DNA of 64,000 bases from assembly GCA_009911035.1 (NCBI GenBank), contig QXWO01000003.1:1-64000 (forward strand), in the 5' to 3' direction. The position numbers were made by a program, and so were the translations under genes. This document shows positions 27,417 through 37,159 of the stretch, piece by piece. The notes beneath the pieces were generated by a model, which searched no databases, was not told where the DNA came from, and saw only the letters and a list, made by a program, of their open reading frames with translations. Source of the stretch: Lachnospiraceae bacterium (lineage in GTDB: Bacteria > Bacillota > Clostridia > Lachnospirales > Lachnospiraceae). Numbering within the stretch: position 1 is the first letter of the stretch; each line of letters opens with the position of its first letter.

Positions 27417-27473
27417 ATAGGAACTTTTATTTAAGAAATTTTGTATTTGCCCTGCTTTCCCTGCCATAAATTT

Positions 27474-30059
27474 TCAGGACTTCACATCCGCTGTAAGGAC
27501 TTCCCCCGACACATCCACCAGTATGGTATCTCCCTGATTCACTTTGTCCTCCAGTATCAGCCTTGCGGAAAGCGTTTCCACATATTTCTGGATGTACCGT
27601 TTTAAAGGTCTTGCACCATAGATTGGATCATAAGCCTGTTCCACGATAAATTTCTCCGCAGAAGGCGTTAGCTCTACAGTCAGTTCCCGGTCGGAGAGTC
27701 TCCGGTTCAAATCCGTTATGATAAGCTGGATAATTCCCATAATATTGTCCTTGCTCAAAGGCTTGAACAGAATCGTTTCATCCAGGCGGTTTAAAAATTC
27801 CGGCCTGAAATGAGCCCGCAGGTCATTCATGACCATTTTTTCCGCCTCCTCTGAAATATGACCATCTTGGTCAATCCCTTCCAGAAGGTAAGATGCCCCG
27901 ATATTGGAAGTCATGATCAGTATGGTGTTCTTGAAATCTACTGTACGTCCCTGGGAATCGGTGATGCGCCCGTCGTCCAGCACCTGCAAAAGCACATTGA
28001 ACACGTCAGGATGGGCCTTTTCTATCTCGTCAAACAGTACCACCGAGTAAGGTTTCCTCCTGACCGCTTCGGTTAACTGTCCCCCTTCCTCGTATCCTAC
28101 ATATCCGGGAGGCGCTCCAATCAGTCTGGATACGGAATATTTCTCCATATACTCACTCATGTCAATGCGCACCATATTGTTTTCATCGTCAAAAAGGGCC
28201 GCCGCAAGGGACTTTGCAAGTTCTGTTTTTCCCACGCCGGTAGGGCCGAGGAACAGGAACGACCCGATAGGCTTGGCAGGATCCTTGATTCCCGCTTTGG
28301 AACGGATAATGGCCTCCGTCACCTTCGTGACGCCTTCATCCTGTCCCACCACCCTTCTGTGCAGTTCCTCATCAAGATGCAGGGTCTTGTTCCTTTCGCT
28401 TTCTGTCAGTCTTGCCACCGGAATCCCTGTCCATCTGGATATGATTTTGGCAATCTCCTCGTCGGAAACACTCTCATGGACTAAAGACAAGTCCTTGCTT
28501 TTTACCTGCTCCTCCTCGATCTCAAGCTGTTTCTTAAGAGCAGGAAGTCTGCTGTAGCTTAATTCCGCCGCCTTCTCGTAATCCCCTTCCCGCTGGGCAA
28601 TCTCCACCTGGGTGCTCACTGCGTCAATTTCCTCCCGCAGCCTAGAAAGCTTTTCAACAGAAGCCTTCTCATTTTCCCACTGGGCTTTCCGGTTGTTCAG
28701 TTCCTCCTTTAACTCCGCCAGTTCTTTCTGCAAATTTGCCAGACGTTCTTGACTCAATCGGTCATTTTCTTTTTTTAGGGCAGTTTCTTCTATTTCCATC
28801 TGCATGGCCTTGCGCTGCAATTCGTCCAGCTCCGTGGGCATGGAATCCAGTTCCGTTTTGATCAGGGCGCAGGCTTCATCTACCAGATCAATTGCCTTAT
28901 CCGGCAGAAAACGGTCGGAAATATAGCGGTTGGACAGCACTGCTGCGCTTACCAGCGCATTATCCATAATTTTCACTCCATGATAGACCTCATAGCGCTC
29001 TTTCAGCCCTCTTAAAATGGAGATGGTATCCTCCACCGCAGGCTCCTCCACCATAACAGGCTGGAACCGCCGCTCCAGCGCCGCGTCTTTTTCAATGTAC
29101 TGCCTGTACTCATCCAGAGTGGTTGCTCCAATGCAATGCAGTTCCCCTCTAGCCAGCATGGGTTTTAACATATTTCCGGCATCAAGGGCGCCGTCCGTCT
29201 TGCCTGCCCCCACAATGGTGTGCAGCTCGTCTATAAAAAGGATGATCTGCCCGTCACTGTTCTTTACGTCCTCAAGGACAGCTTTCAGCCTTTCCTCAAA
29301 CTCTCCTCTATACTTGGCTCCGGCTACCAGCGCCCCCATATCCAACGCAAAAATCTTTTTATCCTTAAGTCCCTGGGGAACATCTCCCCGGACAATACGC
29401 TGTGCCAGCCCCTCTACAACAGCCGTCTTTCCTACCCCCGGCTCGCCGATCAGCACCGGATTATTCTTGGTCTTCCGGGAAAGGATGCGGATAATATTCC
29501 TGATTTCCCCGTCCCTGCCAATGACAGGGTCCAGCTTCTGTTCTCTTGCTTTCTCCACCAGTTCCTGTCCGTATTTGGTGAGAGTATCATAGGTGGCCTC
29601 GGGATTGTCCGATGTCACCCGCTGGTTCCCCCTAACAGTGGAAAGCACCTGCAAAAACCGCTCTCTGGTAATTCCAAATTCTTTGAACAGTTCTTTAACG
29701 GCCTTGTTGGGATGCCTGATCATGGAAAGAAATAAATGCTCCACAGACACATACTCGTCTGAAAGCGCTTTCGCCTCATCCTCCGCCGATACCAGTACCT
29801 TGTTCAGATCCTGCCCTACATAAACCTGGCCGCCCTGAACCTTCACCCGCTTCCTTAAAGCTTCCTCTACCCTGTTCACAAAGTACTGGGTGTTGATCTC
29901 CATCTTTTCAATCAACTTTAAAATCAGACTGTCATCCACCGTAAGAAGACTGTAAAGCAGATGCTCCTGCTCGATCTCCTGATTTCCATATTCATAGGCC
30001 AGCTTCTCACAGCCTTCCACAGCCTGCATAGACTTTTGTGTAAACTTTGATATGTTCAT
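27474..30059 (-). CDS. clpB: ATP-dependent chaperone ClpB
   Basis: 861 residues, full family length. An N-terminal Clp repeat domain (about 1-145) is followed by AAA module 1 with Walker [10 protein letters not shown] and Walker [11 protein letters not shown] long coiled-coil middle domain, rich in E/K/L, follows, then AAA module 2 with GPTGVGKTE and [14 protein letters not shown]. The C-terminal D2-small domain reads [15 protein letters not shown]. It resolubilises aggregated proteins with the DnaK system. AAGGAG five bases before ATG 30059 sets the start; the GTG two codons earlier sits too close. The upstream promoter overlaps a CIRCE element, so HrcA control of heat-shock expression is expected. 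Confidence 0.97.
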   Translation of the reverse strand: MNISKFTQKSMQAVEGCEKLAYEYGNQEIEQEHLLYSLLTVDDSLILKLIEKMEINTQYFVNRVEEALRKRVKVQGGQVYVGQDLNKVLVSAEDEAKALSDEYVSVEHLFLSMIRHPNKAVKELFKEFGITRERFLQVLSTVRGNQRVTSDNPEATYDTLTKYGQELVEKAREQKLDPVIGRDGEIRNIIRILSRKTKNNPVLIGEPGVGKTAVVEGLAQRIVRGDVPQGLKDKKIFALDMGALVAGAKYRGEFEERLKAVLEDVKNSDGQIILFIDELHTIVGAGKTDGALDAGNMLKPMLARGELHCIGATTLDEYRQYIEKDAALERRFQPVMVEEPAVEDTISILRGLKERYEVYHGVKIMDNALVSAAVLSNRYISDRFLPDKAIDLVDEACALIKTELDSMPTELDELQRKAMQMEIEETALKKENDRLSQERLANLQKELAELKEELNNRKAQWENEKASVEKLSRLREEIDAVSTQVEIAQREGDYEKAAELSYSRLPALKKQLEIEEEQVKSKDLSLVHESVSDEEIAKIISRWTGIPVARLTESERNKTLHLDEELHRRVVGQDEGVTKVTEAIIRSKAGIKDPAKPIGSFLFLGPTGVGKTELAKSLAAALFDDENNMVRIDMSEYMEKYSVSRLIGAPPGYVGYEEGGQLTEAVRRKPYSVVLFDEIEKAHPDVFNVLLQVLDDGRITDSQGRTVDFKNTILIMTSNIGASYLLEGIDQDGHISEEAEKMVMNDLRAHFRPEFLNRLDETILFKPLSKDNIMGIIQLIITDLNRRLSDRELTVELTPSAEKFIVEQAYDPIYGARPLKRYIQKYVETLSARLILEDKVNQGDTILVDVSGEVLTADVKS

Positions 30060-30176
30060 AAGCACTCCTTCCTGCCTTCCCTGTAATTAATCCTGCCTGA
30101 AATGCCACGATTCCTTCAATTACAGTATGTCCGGCTTAACAATTACTTATTTGTGTTTTCCACTTGTTATAGTGAG

Positions 30177-30205
30177 AGTATAACACTAATTGTTAGCACT
30201 GTAAA
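30177..30205 (-). promoter_or_regulatory. Sigma-A promoter of clpB
   Basis: On the minus strand TTTACA (30200-30205), exactly 17 bp, then TATACT (30177-30182). The 5' untranslated leader is about 110 bases. The -35 box lies inside the CIRCE spacer. Confidence 0.8.
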
Positions 30206-30219
30206 GAGGTGAGTGCTAA
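30193..30219. promoter_or_regulatory. CIRCE element (HrcA operator)
   Basis: TTAGCACTG (30193-30201), 9 bp, GAGTGCTAA (30211-30219): eight of nine left-arm bases and all nine right-arm bases match the CIRCE consensus TTAGCACTC-N9-GAGTGCTAA. It overlaps the clpB promoter. Confidence 0.92.
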
Positions 30220-30301
30220 TATTTTCAGTAATTTTTTCAATCCCAGTATTTATGGAGATTTGTACCTGATTACATCAGATAACATCCTGTAGGTTACTTA
30301 T

Positions 30302-30336
30302 AAAAACAGAACGCATAGACTGGTTTCTATACGCTC
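30302..30336 (-). terminator. Rho-independent terminator after the membrane protein gene
   Basis: On the minus strand AGAGCGTATAGA pairs (with two G-U pairs) with TCTATGCGTTCT across a short loop, followed by GTTTTTAT. It lies 60 bp downstream of the stop at 30397. Confidence 0.65.
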
Positions 30337-30396
30337 TGACACTGTGCGGCTTATTCTATTGTGATTGTGGTTATGATGTTTTAAGCAAACTGGAGG

Positions 30397-30954
30397 TTAA
30401 CCTTTTAAATAAGTATCAATATCCTTCCGCAATTGTGAACGTTTTCCAGTTCCAGTAAAAAGTTTTTTTAAAGGCTCAATAATTAAAAGACTGCCATTTG
30501 CCGTCTCATAAGAAAGCCTGATATGAAAATAATTGATTTGTTCTATTACCGCCATAAAATACAGTAAAATTCCAGCAATTATTCCAGATAAATCTTCTTT
30601 TTCAAGAACAGCAATAATTATTATTGGCAGATAGGCTGTTAATAAAATTACATTTATCCACCTTAGTTTACTATAAATCCTGCCAATTTCAAAATTACTT
30701 AACGCTGTTTTTCTTCTTACCATTTTCAACTTATTACGCCAATAGAAGCTACCCTCTATTACTATGACAGAAAATATCAACAATGGGTAAAACGAAATCC
30801 AATTTAATTTGAACGCGTTCTTTCCCAAGTCCATATCGACTATATACTTAGTTGCGAAATATATTCCTGCAAACATCAGCACGCCGTATAGTTCAAAGTC
30901 AGCTAAAAATTTCAGTTCTTTTTCAATTGGTCTTTTCTTTAACTGTTTTGCCAT
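30397..30954 (-). CDS. Hypothetical membrane protein, four predicted helices
   Basis: 185 residues. A basic N-terminus (AKQLKKRPIEKELK) is followed by hydrophobic helices near 24-44, 55-75, 102-122 and 125-145, a basic loop (KLKMVRRK) and a hydrophilic C-terminus ending RKDIDTYLKG. No family was recognised. The start is ATG 30954; GGAG ten bases upstream is a good ribosome binding site, whereas the longer reading starts at a TTG inside it. The base composition is more AT-rich than clpB, and it has its own terminator. Function unknown. Confidence 0.6.
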   Translation of the reverse strand: MAKQLKKRPIEKELKFLADFELYGVLMFAGIYFATKYIVDMDLGKNAFKLNWISFYPLLIFSVIVIEGSFYWRNKLKMVRRKTALSNFEIGRIYSKLRWINVILLTAYLPIIIIAVLEKEDLSGIIAGILLYFMAVIEQINYFHIRLSYETANGSLLIIEPLKKLFTGTGKRSQLRKDIDTYLKG

Positions 30955-31285
30955 ATCGTTTTGTCTCCTTTGCAACTTTCAATTTTTCCACTAACAGAAT
31001 ACCACAAGCGCACTCCTATTTCTATCTTATTTTCGTAAGTCCTTTTAGTGATCGGCTCTCCTTACAGGCGGCTTGGATTGGCGCATAAACACAAAAAGCA
31101 CAAGGCAACCAGACTATACAAAGAAACGCCCAAATTCCACCATTTGCCGCTTAAATGTATCTTCTGCCTGCTGGAATGCTAACAAACAATCTGATAAGAT
31201 TTGTACATAAACCAATCAACAGCCGACGCCTGCACAAATGCACAAAGAAAAGGCGGAGGCAGCACCAGAATAGGAGGACACATAA
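30955..31285. other. Intergenic stretch without a recognisable gene
   Basis: About 330 bp between the membrane-protein gene (minus) and the HTH-deleted regulator remnant (plus). Only the two outward-facing ribosome binding sites are clear: AAGGAG near 30965 and GGAGG near 31275. No tRNA, riboswitch or operator was seen. Confidence 0.5.
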
Positions 31286-31639
31286 ATGGAATTTGCAGAA
31301 AAACTTATTGAATTAAGCCGCGTATTTGACATCACCGTGGATTCCCTGTTAAAGCCCTCGGAAATCGATGAATTATCCGTCAAAACAAGCATCCTCGAGC
31401 AAAAGCAGTTATTGGCCAGAGAACAGAAGCGGTCCGGCATTTTTAAGAATGTCATGTATTCCCTTGCCGTGTATCTGACATTTCTGGCAGTATCTTTTGT
31501 CGAACACTATTTATTTTTTGCATTGGAACAGGAACTATGGGGCAAACCTGTAATTTTTGCAGAATTTCTGACAGCAACTGTGATTGTGATTTTAATCTGG
31601 GCCAAAAGCTTTACCCACAAATCAACTTCCCCGCTGTAA
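31286..31639 (+). pseudogene. XRE-type regulator remnant lacking its DNA-binding helix-turn-helix
   Basis: 117 residues. The opening MEFAEKL is the usual first strand of a clostridial XRE protein, but it runs straight into LIELSRVFDITVDSLLK, which is normally the last helix of the HTH. The intervening fifty or so residues (the recognition helix) are missing without a frame change. Recombination between the two EKL-coding stretches would explain this. The rest is intact: a helical linker, then two hydrophobic helices (about 57-78 and 88-107), as in membrane-anchored XRE proteins. A strong GGAGG lies seven bases before the ATG. It cannot bind DNA in the normal way and is best read as a deletion derivative, although an interaction partner role is possible. 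Confidence 0.65.
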
Positions 31640-31688
31640 AATGCGGGGCTGGGGCCCACGCTGCTCTTCCGAACCGGGGTCAGACCGC

Positions 31689-32042
31689 TTATTCCAGTTC
31701 CCCTACAATCTGCTTTAACTTTTCAATCTGACTGGCAGAAAGCTTTTTCCGGCCCAACAGGGAGGCAAAAAGCTTATCGGCGGAACCATCAAAGACCTTG
31801 TCAATCAACTCATTGGTTTCCGCTTCCTGCACTTCTTCCTTTAAAATAAGTGCATGGCACATAAAATTAGGCTCCGAACGGGCAATAGCGCCCTTTTTCA
31901 TGCAGCGCTTGATCAGCGTATAAGTGGTATTCTTATTCCACCCAAGCTCTCCGGTAAGAATATCCGCTATATACTTGGCTGTTACATCCCCCTCCCGCCA
32001 GAGCACATCCATTACCTTAAGTTCTGAATCAAATAATTTCAC
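31689..32042 (-). CDS. BlaI/MecI/CopY-family transcriptional repressor
   Basis: 117 residues. The winged-helix domain starts VKLFDSELKVMDVLWREGDVTA and carries GWNKNTTYTLIKRCMKKGAI as the recognition region. The C-terminal dimerisation tail is helical (KLFASLLGRKKLSASQIEKLKQIV). The start is GTG 32042, placed by GGGAG five bases upstream; the much longer ATG reading adds residues not found in the family. Normally such a repressor is partnered with a BlaR/M56 sensor protease, but none is near. Two operator palindromes lie 110-150 bp upstream in the gap shared with the VIT/VWA gene, suggesting autoregulation and perhaps control of the exosortase pair. Confidence 0.85.
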   Translation of the reverse strand: MKLFDSELKVMDVLWREGDVTAKYIADILTGELGWNKNTTYTLIKRCMKKGAIARSEPNFMCHALILKEEVQEAETNELIDKVFDGSADKLFASLLGRKKLSASQIEKLKQIVGELE

Positions 32043-32145
32043 ACACTCTCCCACAAATTTATTACTCCTTTTTAACCAATAATTTAGTTCAAAAACACCT
32101 GCCTGCCATCTATGCCTGGATTTTACCTCCCCGGACATCCGGTAC

Positions 32146-32193
32146 ATTATAAGACTATAGTAGTCTCGCCATGACAACAGACTACTACAGTCT
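32146..32193 (-). promoter_or_regulatory. Promoter of the BlaI-type gene with two operator palindromes
   Basis: AGACTATAGTAGTCT (32152-32166, 6-bp arms) and AGACTACTACAGTCT (32179-32193, 5-bp arms), centres 27 bp apart. On the minus strand TATAAT is at 32146-32151 and a TTGTCA at 32172-32177 (20-bp spacing, longer than ideal). The first palindrome lies between -35 and -10, as expected for a repressor site. Confidence 0.6.
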
Positions 32194-32389
32194 TGCATTT
32201 ATGTCAACATTTTTTTACAAATGATGCAAAAATGATACAACTTTGATGCCAGTTTGATGCCTTGCTCATGTACTCTAAGTATAGAAAGCTTTTAATCTTT
32301 TTCCAGCTCTGCGGCCCCGCCTGTGCACAGACAGTGCTTAACATGCATGCCCGGCCGCTGCCCGAAAAAAAACAAACGAGGTGTACATT

Positions 32390-34450
32390 ATGAGAACAAA
32401 AAGAAAATCCTGGCTCTGCGCCATATTGGCATTGCTGGCTTTCCTCACCTATCCTTCCTGTGTCCATGCACAGACCGAAGATCATTCCTCCCAGGACAGC
32501 CCCCTTGCCCCCTACTTTGTCATTCAAAGTGAAAATGCTGTTTTAGAGCGTTTCCCTTTAAAAGAAACGAAGGTAACTACCAATATCGACGGCATCATTG
32601 CAGAAACCTATGTTGTCCAGACCTATGCCAATGAGGGAGAGGTACCCATAAATGCAAGTTATGTTTTTCCCACTTCCACGAATGTTACCATCCACGGCAT
32701 GAAAATGATTATAGGCGATAACATCGTCACCGCCAAAATCAAAGAAAAGGAGGAGGCAAAAGAAGAATTTGAGGAAGCCAAATCCGAGGGCAAAAGCGCC
32801 TCTCTCTTAGAACAGGATCGTCCCAATGTCTTTCATATGGATGTGGCAAATATCATGCCTGGGGCCAGCGTCCGCATTGAACTTCACTATACAGAGCTAA
32901 TTGAACCGGTAGACGGCACTTACCAGTTTGTCTTTCCCACTGTCGTTGGCCCCCGCTACCCCAGCACGCCTACTGCGGAGGACGTAACCGAAGGCGGAAA
33001 AGAAGCTGCCTCTCATGATGAATGGATTGCAAGCCCTTATCTGCCGGGCAGCAGCACCCCTGCCGGAAAATATGACATCACTGTCAATTTATCCACAGGA
33101 GTTCCCATTGCGGACCTTTCCTGCAAGTCCCACCAGATCAAAGTGGACAAAGACAACGATTCCACGGCCCATATAACACTTGCCAATGCAAAGGACTTTG
33201 CCGGAAACCGGGATTTTATTCTGGAATATAAACTAAACGGGCAGGATGTGAACTGCGGGCTGATGGTCAGCAGGGGAAACGACGAAAATTATTTTATGCT
33301 CATGGTACAGCCCCCGGAACGCTGCGAAATCGAAGATATCCCGCCGCGGGAATACATTTTTGCACTGGATATATCCGGCTCCATGAGCGGATATCCTATA
33401 GAGACTGCCAAAAAACTGATCAAGAACCTTGTCTCCAATTTGCGGGAGACAGACCGATTTAACCTGATACTATTTTCAGACGAGACCCTGCTGATGTCCC
33501 CTGAATCTCTGGCTGCCACTTCGGAAAATATAAACGCCGCAACAAGGCTGATTGACGAGCAGCAAGGAGGCGGGGGAACAGAGCTGGCCTTAGCTCTTAA
33601 AGGCGCACTATCCCTTCCCACGAATGCAGATACAGCCCGCAGCATCGTCATCATCACCGACGGCTATATTTCCGGCGAAAAGGAAATCTTTGAAATGGTT
33701 AATGAAAATATGGCTGCAACCAGCTTTTTCCCCTTCGGCATAGGTTCTTCCGTAAACCACTACCTGATTGAAGGGATTGCCAAAACCGGCCAGGGAGAGT
33801 CCTTTGTAGTCACTGACGCCGATGAAGCCGATGCCACTGCAGAACGGTTCCGCACCTACATCGAGTCCCCCGTGCTCACCGATATCCAGGTGTCTTATGA
33901 AGGGTTTGACGTTTACGATGTGGCGCCGGCGAACCTCCCTACCCTCTTTGCCCAAAGACCCATGGTTATCTACGGAAAATGGCGCGGGGAACTGACAGGA
34001 ACCATAGAGATAACAGGTAAGAACGGAAAACAGGGCTATCAGCAGAAAATTCCCGTTTCCCAGATTGCCCCTCTCAAGGACAGCGAGGCCATCCGCTACC
34101 TGTGGGCTCGCAAAAAAGTGGAACAACTTACGGACTACGGCCTGAATGAACACAACCCCGATATAAAAGATGAAATTACACAGATTGGCTTAACTTACAG
34201 TATGATGACCCCCTACACCTCCTTTATTGCGGTGGTAGACACCATTCAAAATCCTTTGGGAAAAAGCGCCGACGTGGACCAGCCCCTGCCGCTGCCTCTA
34301 AAGGTCTCTGATTTGGCAGTGGGCTACCGGATCGGTTCCGAACCGGGAGATTTCCTGCTTCCGGGGGCTGTAGCGCTGATCCTGATTTTAAATCTTTTCA
34401 GCCATTTGAAAAACAAACGCCGTCATGCTTCCCAGGCCGGCTTATTGTAA
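32390..34450 (+). CDS. VIT/VWA-domain surface protein with PEP-CTERM-like sorting tail
   Basis: About 686 residues. The signal peptide (SWLCAILALLAFLTYPSCVHAQ) is followed by a VIT domain (about 45-190) with AKIKEKEEAKEEFEEA, as in inter-alpha-trypsin-inhibitor-type proteins. A VWA domain with the MIDAS motif DISGSMS (about 326) binds a divalent metal and usually a protein ligand. The C-terminus carries SEPGDFLLPG, a hydrophobic helix and a basic KNKRR tail (about 650-680), which is like PEP-CTERM sorting signals. GAGGTG six bases before ATG 32390 sets the start. The exosortase-family gene follows 132 bp downstream, making this its likely substrate. The first copy of a 37-bp repeat encodes the end of the tail. 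Confidence 0.85.
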   Translation: MRTKRKSWLCAILALLAFLTYPSCVHAQTEDHSSQDSPLAPYFVIQSENAVLERFPLKETKVTTNIDGIIAETYVVQTYANEGEVPINASYVFPTSTNVTIHGMKMIIGDNIVTAKIKEKEEAKEEFEEAKSEGKSASLLEQDRPNVFHMDVANIMPGASVRIELHYTELIEPVDGTYQFVFPTVVGPRYPSTPTAEDVTEGGKEAASHDEWIASPYLPGSSTPAGKYDITVNLSTGVPIADLSCKSHQIKVDKDNDSTAHITLANAKDFAGNRDFILEYKLNGQDVNCGLMVSRGNDENYFMLMVQPPERCEIEDIPPREYIFALDISGSMSGYPIETAKKLIKNLVSNLRETDRFNLILFSDETLLMSPESLAATSENINAATRLIDEQQGGGGTELALALKGALSLPTNADTARSIVIITDGYISGEKEIFEMVNENMAATSFFPFGIGSSVNHYLIEGIAKTGQGESFVVTDADEADATAERFRTYIESPVLTDIQVSYEGFDVYDVAPANLPTLFAQRPMVIYGKWRGELTGTIEITGKNGKQGYQQKIPVSQIAPLKDSEAIRYLWARKKVEQLTDYGLNEHNPDIKDEITQIGLTYSMMTPYTSFIAVVDTIQNPLGKSADVDQPLPLPLKVSDLAVGYRIGSEPGDFLLPGAVALILILNLFSHLKNKRRHASQAGLL

Positions 34451-34561
34451 CAAACGCCGTCATGCTTCCCAGGCCGGCTTATTGTAACAAACGCCGTCAT
34501 GCTTCCCAAGCCGACTTATTGTAACAAACGCCGTCGCGCTTTCCAAGCCGACTTACTATAA
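34412..34561 (+). repeat. Four tandem 37-bp repeats at the VIT/VWA gene 3' end
   Basis: Copies start at 34414, 34451, 34488 and 34525, each 37 bp, with the first three nearly identical and the fourth diverged. The first copy encodes the protein's last residues and stop (NKRRHASQAGLL); the others are non-coding. Each contains CGGC and GCCG that could pair around TTGTAACAA. The array runs up to the exosortase ribosome binding site. It is not a CRISPR, as there are no spacers. Confidence 0.9.
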
Positions 34562-34582
34562 CAAAAGGGAAAGGATACCTGT

Positions 34583-35374
34583 ATGCCCCTTCAAAGAATC
34601 AGAACTCTGTTAAAAGAAAACTGGATATTTTACCTCACAGGCGCTGCCTTTGTGTTAGGACTTAAACTTGTTTACAGCCAGGCAGACGCCGATGAATTAA
34701 AATGGATACTGGCCCCTACCTCCCGGTGGGTCAGTATCCTAAGCGGTATCCCTTTTGAATATATGGCTCATACCGGATTCGTAAATCACGATATCCGTTT
34801 CATCATAGCCTCCTCATGCAGCGGCATTCAGTTCATGCTGATTGCCGCTGCTACCCTGATTTTCTCTTTCGTACACCGCGCAGGCGGTGCAGACGGGACG
34901 GGACATATGGCAGCGGGCATACGCTGGACTGCTTTCAGCGTTGTATCTGCTTACCTTTTCACGATCCTTGTCAACGGACTGCGCATTGTGCTGTCCATTT
35001 ACATTCCCGGTCCATTGGAGATGCCGGGACTTGCCTTGGGATGGCTGACCCCCAGTAGTCTCCACACCCTGATCGGTACAGTGACATACTTTTCATCCCT
35101 GCTGGTGCTCTACCGCCTTGGCGATCTCCTTACCGAAAGGAAAACGCAGACAGATTTTCCCACCCTAAAGCCTCGTTTATTTCTTTTGACCAAGTGTGCT
35201 CCACCCTTGTTTTGGTATTTTTTCATTGTCCTTGGAATTCCCTTTTTAAACCGGGCATGGCAGAAAGATTTTAAAAAATTCGCAGATTACGCAGTTCTTG
35301 TATCGGTCATATGCCTGCTGCTTTTCTTTGCCTACTGCCTGATTTTTAAAATACGGCATAAAGAACTTTCCTGA
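34583..35374 (+). CDS. Exosortase/archaeosortase-family transpeptidase
   Basis: 263 residues with about eight membrane helices. The three conserved catalytic residues of the exosortase/archaeosortase family are in place: cysteine in SSCSGIQF (C79), arginine in VNGLRIVLS (R134) and histidine in SSLHTLIGT (H161). The enzyme should cleave a C-terminal sorting signal at the membrane and attach the protein to a lipid or glycan. Most relatives are in Gram-negatives; type K is my guess for this subgroup, without confirmation. AGGA eight bases before the ATG supports the start. The adjacent VIT/VWA protein, with its PEP-CTERM-like tail, is the obvious single substrate. Confidence 0.8.
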   Translation: MPLQRIRTLLKENWIFYLTGAAFVLGLKLVYSQADADELKWILAPTSRWVSILSGIPFEYMAHTGFVNHDIRFIIASSCSGIQFMLIAAATLIFSFVHRAGGADGTGHMAAGIRWTAFSVVSAYLFTILVNGLRIVLSIYIPGPLEMPGLALGWLTPSSLHTLIGTVTYFSSLLVLYRLGDLLTERKTQTDFPTLKPRLFLLTKCAPPLFWYFFIVLGIPFLNRAWQKDFKKFADYAVLVSVICLLLFFAYCLIFKIRHKELS

Positions 35375-35392
35375 ATCCACCCCCGTTCCCCT

Positions 35393-37081
35393 CTAAAGCT
35401 GGAATACGGACGCTTTCTCCTTCAATGTATCCGATGCCTGCCGCAGGTTATCCATCCTGCCTGCCATTGCCGAGATCAGGTGGGCTACCTCGTCAATGGA
35501 TGCCGCTGTTTCCTCAATGCTTGCGGCATTCTGCTGGGCAAGGGAAGCTACATTCTGTACTTCGGCCACCGTATGGCTTCTTGCCCCGTTTAGAGAACTC
35601 ATCTCCTCCATGATTTTCCCGATTCCCTGGACAGACTGCTCAATTCCACTGCCCACTGTCTCAAAAGCATGGTTTGTCTGAACCAGTTTTTCGGCCTGCA
35701 CCTGTATGATCTCCTGCACCTGCTCCATGGTGCTTACAGAGATATCCGAATTATTTTTAAGCTGTCCCAGGACCTCCTGAATCTCTACGGCTGAAGTATT
35801 ACTCTGCTCTGCAAGTTTCCTGATTTCTTCTGCCACCACTGCAAAGCCCTTCCCCATTTCCCCAGCCCGGGCCGCCTCAATACTGGCGTTTAAGGACAAC
35901 ATATTTGTCTGGGATGCAATAGAGGTGATCATCTTTGTCATATCGCTTATTTTTTCTACCGAAAAATGAGTCTCATTGGTCTGGTGGTGCACATCGTCCA
36001 CCGCCTTTTTCACCTGTTTCATGCTCTGGTTCAGTTCCGCCAGCGTCTTCCTTGCACTTTCTGCTGCCATTGCCACTTCCTTTGCCGTATCGGAAAGTCC
36101 CTGAACCTGTCCATTGGTTTCCTCTATCGTCTGTCCCATGAGATTAACGCTGTTTTCCGCTTCCAGTGTACCCTGAGCCTGGCTTGTGGTAGCTGCCGCC
36201 ACTTCCTCCGATGCGGCATTCACCTGTTCTGCAGACTCCAAAGCTTTATGGGCATCCTGCCCACAGGCATTTGAAACCTCTCCCAGCACGTCCGTCTGTG
36301 CCTGTATCTCAGCCACTACCGCAGAAAGATTGTCGTCCAGACTCTTTACGCCCCGGCACATATCCCCGATTTCATCTCCTCGGCTTAACAGCCTGCTGGA
36401 AGCCTGAATCCCAAGCCTGCCCTGACTCATCTGGGTCACATAAGCAATAGCCCCCTTAATAGCCCCGGCAATCCTGTTGGCACTGAGTATGGACGTGAGG
36501 ATCACCAATGCCAGCACACAGATCATGATAACCATCATACTCCGCATGGAACTCTTGATCACCAGTGCCACATCTGCATATTCTTCTCCCAGAAAAACCA
36601 TACCCACAGGAGTACTTGTGCCTGTCTGAAAAATCGGTGCATAATAAGAAATATATCTCTTTCCTGAAAAGGCTGTGTCGTCATCCCCATATTCCTGCCC
36701 GCTGCCTAAGACCAGCGTCTTTGCCTTCTCCGGCGCCTTAGCACCCTTTCCGCCGGCAATCGTGGTCAGAATACTCTCATCCCCATAAAATATCCCAATG
36801 TCAAAGCCCGTATCCGCCTTAATGGAATCCACGATTGCCTGGGAACCGGAAATATTCATCTCATCGCCTTTCCACAACTGTCCGCTTTCGTCTAAATGGT
36901 ATTCCCCTGACGCACCAGACTCAAATATTTCCCTGACCGCCAGCGTGGTAGCCTTCATCCCCCGATAAGTCTGTTCTTCAATCCCCTTCGTTATCTGGAC
37001 GGAAACCACCCCATAGGAAAGAATTCCCAGACCTATAACCGGCAGCAGCGCCATCACCAACAGTCTCCCACGTAATTTCAT
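35393..37081 (-). CDS. Methyl-accepting chemotaxis protein, single-Cache sensor
   Basis: 562 residues. Helix 1 (7-28), a sensor domain of about 150 residues (38-180) with a single Cache fold ([21 protein letters not shown] then [16 protein letters not shown]), helix 2 (about 184-204), HAMP, and a signalling domain whose tip reads [27 protein letters not shown]. It ends ASVFQL without a CheR-binding pentapeptide. The start lies after CTGGAGGGTGGAGT. It converges with the exosortase gene (18-bp gap), so that region carries no promoter. Ligand unknown. Confidence 0.92.
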   Translation of the reverse strand: MKLRGRLLVMALLPVIGLGILSYGVVSVQITKGIEEQTYRGMKATTLAVREIFESGASGEYHLDESGQLWKGDEMNISGSQAIVDSIKADTGFDIGIFYGDESILTTIAGGKGAKAPEKAKTLVLGSGQEYGDDDTAFSGKRYISYYAPIFQTGTSTPVGMVFLGEEYADVALVIKSSMRSMMVIMICVLALVILTSILSANRIAGAIKGAIAYVTQMSQGRLGIQASSRLLSRGDEIGDMCRGVKSLDDNLSAVVAEIQAQTDVLGEVSNACGQDAHKALESAEQVNAASEEVAAATTSQAQGTLEAENSVNLMGQTIEETNGQVQGLSDTAKEVAMAAESARKTLAELNQSMKQVKKAVDDVHHQTNETHFSVEKISDMTKMITSIASQTNMLSLNASIEAARAGEMGKGFAVVAEEIRKLAEQSNTSAVEIQEVLGQLKNNSDISVSTMEQVQEIIQVQAEKLVQTNHAFETVGSGIEQSVQGIGKIMEEMSSLNGARSHTVAEVQNVASLAQQNAASIEETAASIDEVAHLISAMAGRMDNLRQASDTLKEKASVFQL

Positions 37082-37114
37082 ACTCCACCCTCCAGTAAAA
37101 TATTTATTTTTTAG

Positions 37115-37151
37115 ACAAAAAAGCTGCCAAACATAAAAAGTTTAGGCAGCT
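37115..37151 (-). terminator. Rho-independent terminator
   Basis: AGCTGCCTAAAC (37140-37151) pairs with GTTTGGCAGCT (37122-37132) on the minus strand, with a T-run (37115-37122) after it. It ends the transcript of the small gene at 37160-37555, so the chemoreceptor downstream needs its own promoter. Confidence 0.85.
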
Positions 37152-37159
37152 CCTCTCCA

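Noticed and set aside
34412-34561. Possible CRISPR array
   Set aside because: Repeats are directly adjacent at a 37-bp period with no spacers, and the first copy is coding.
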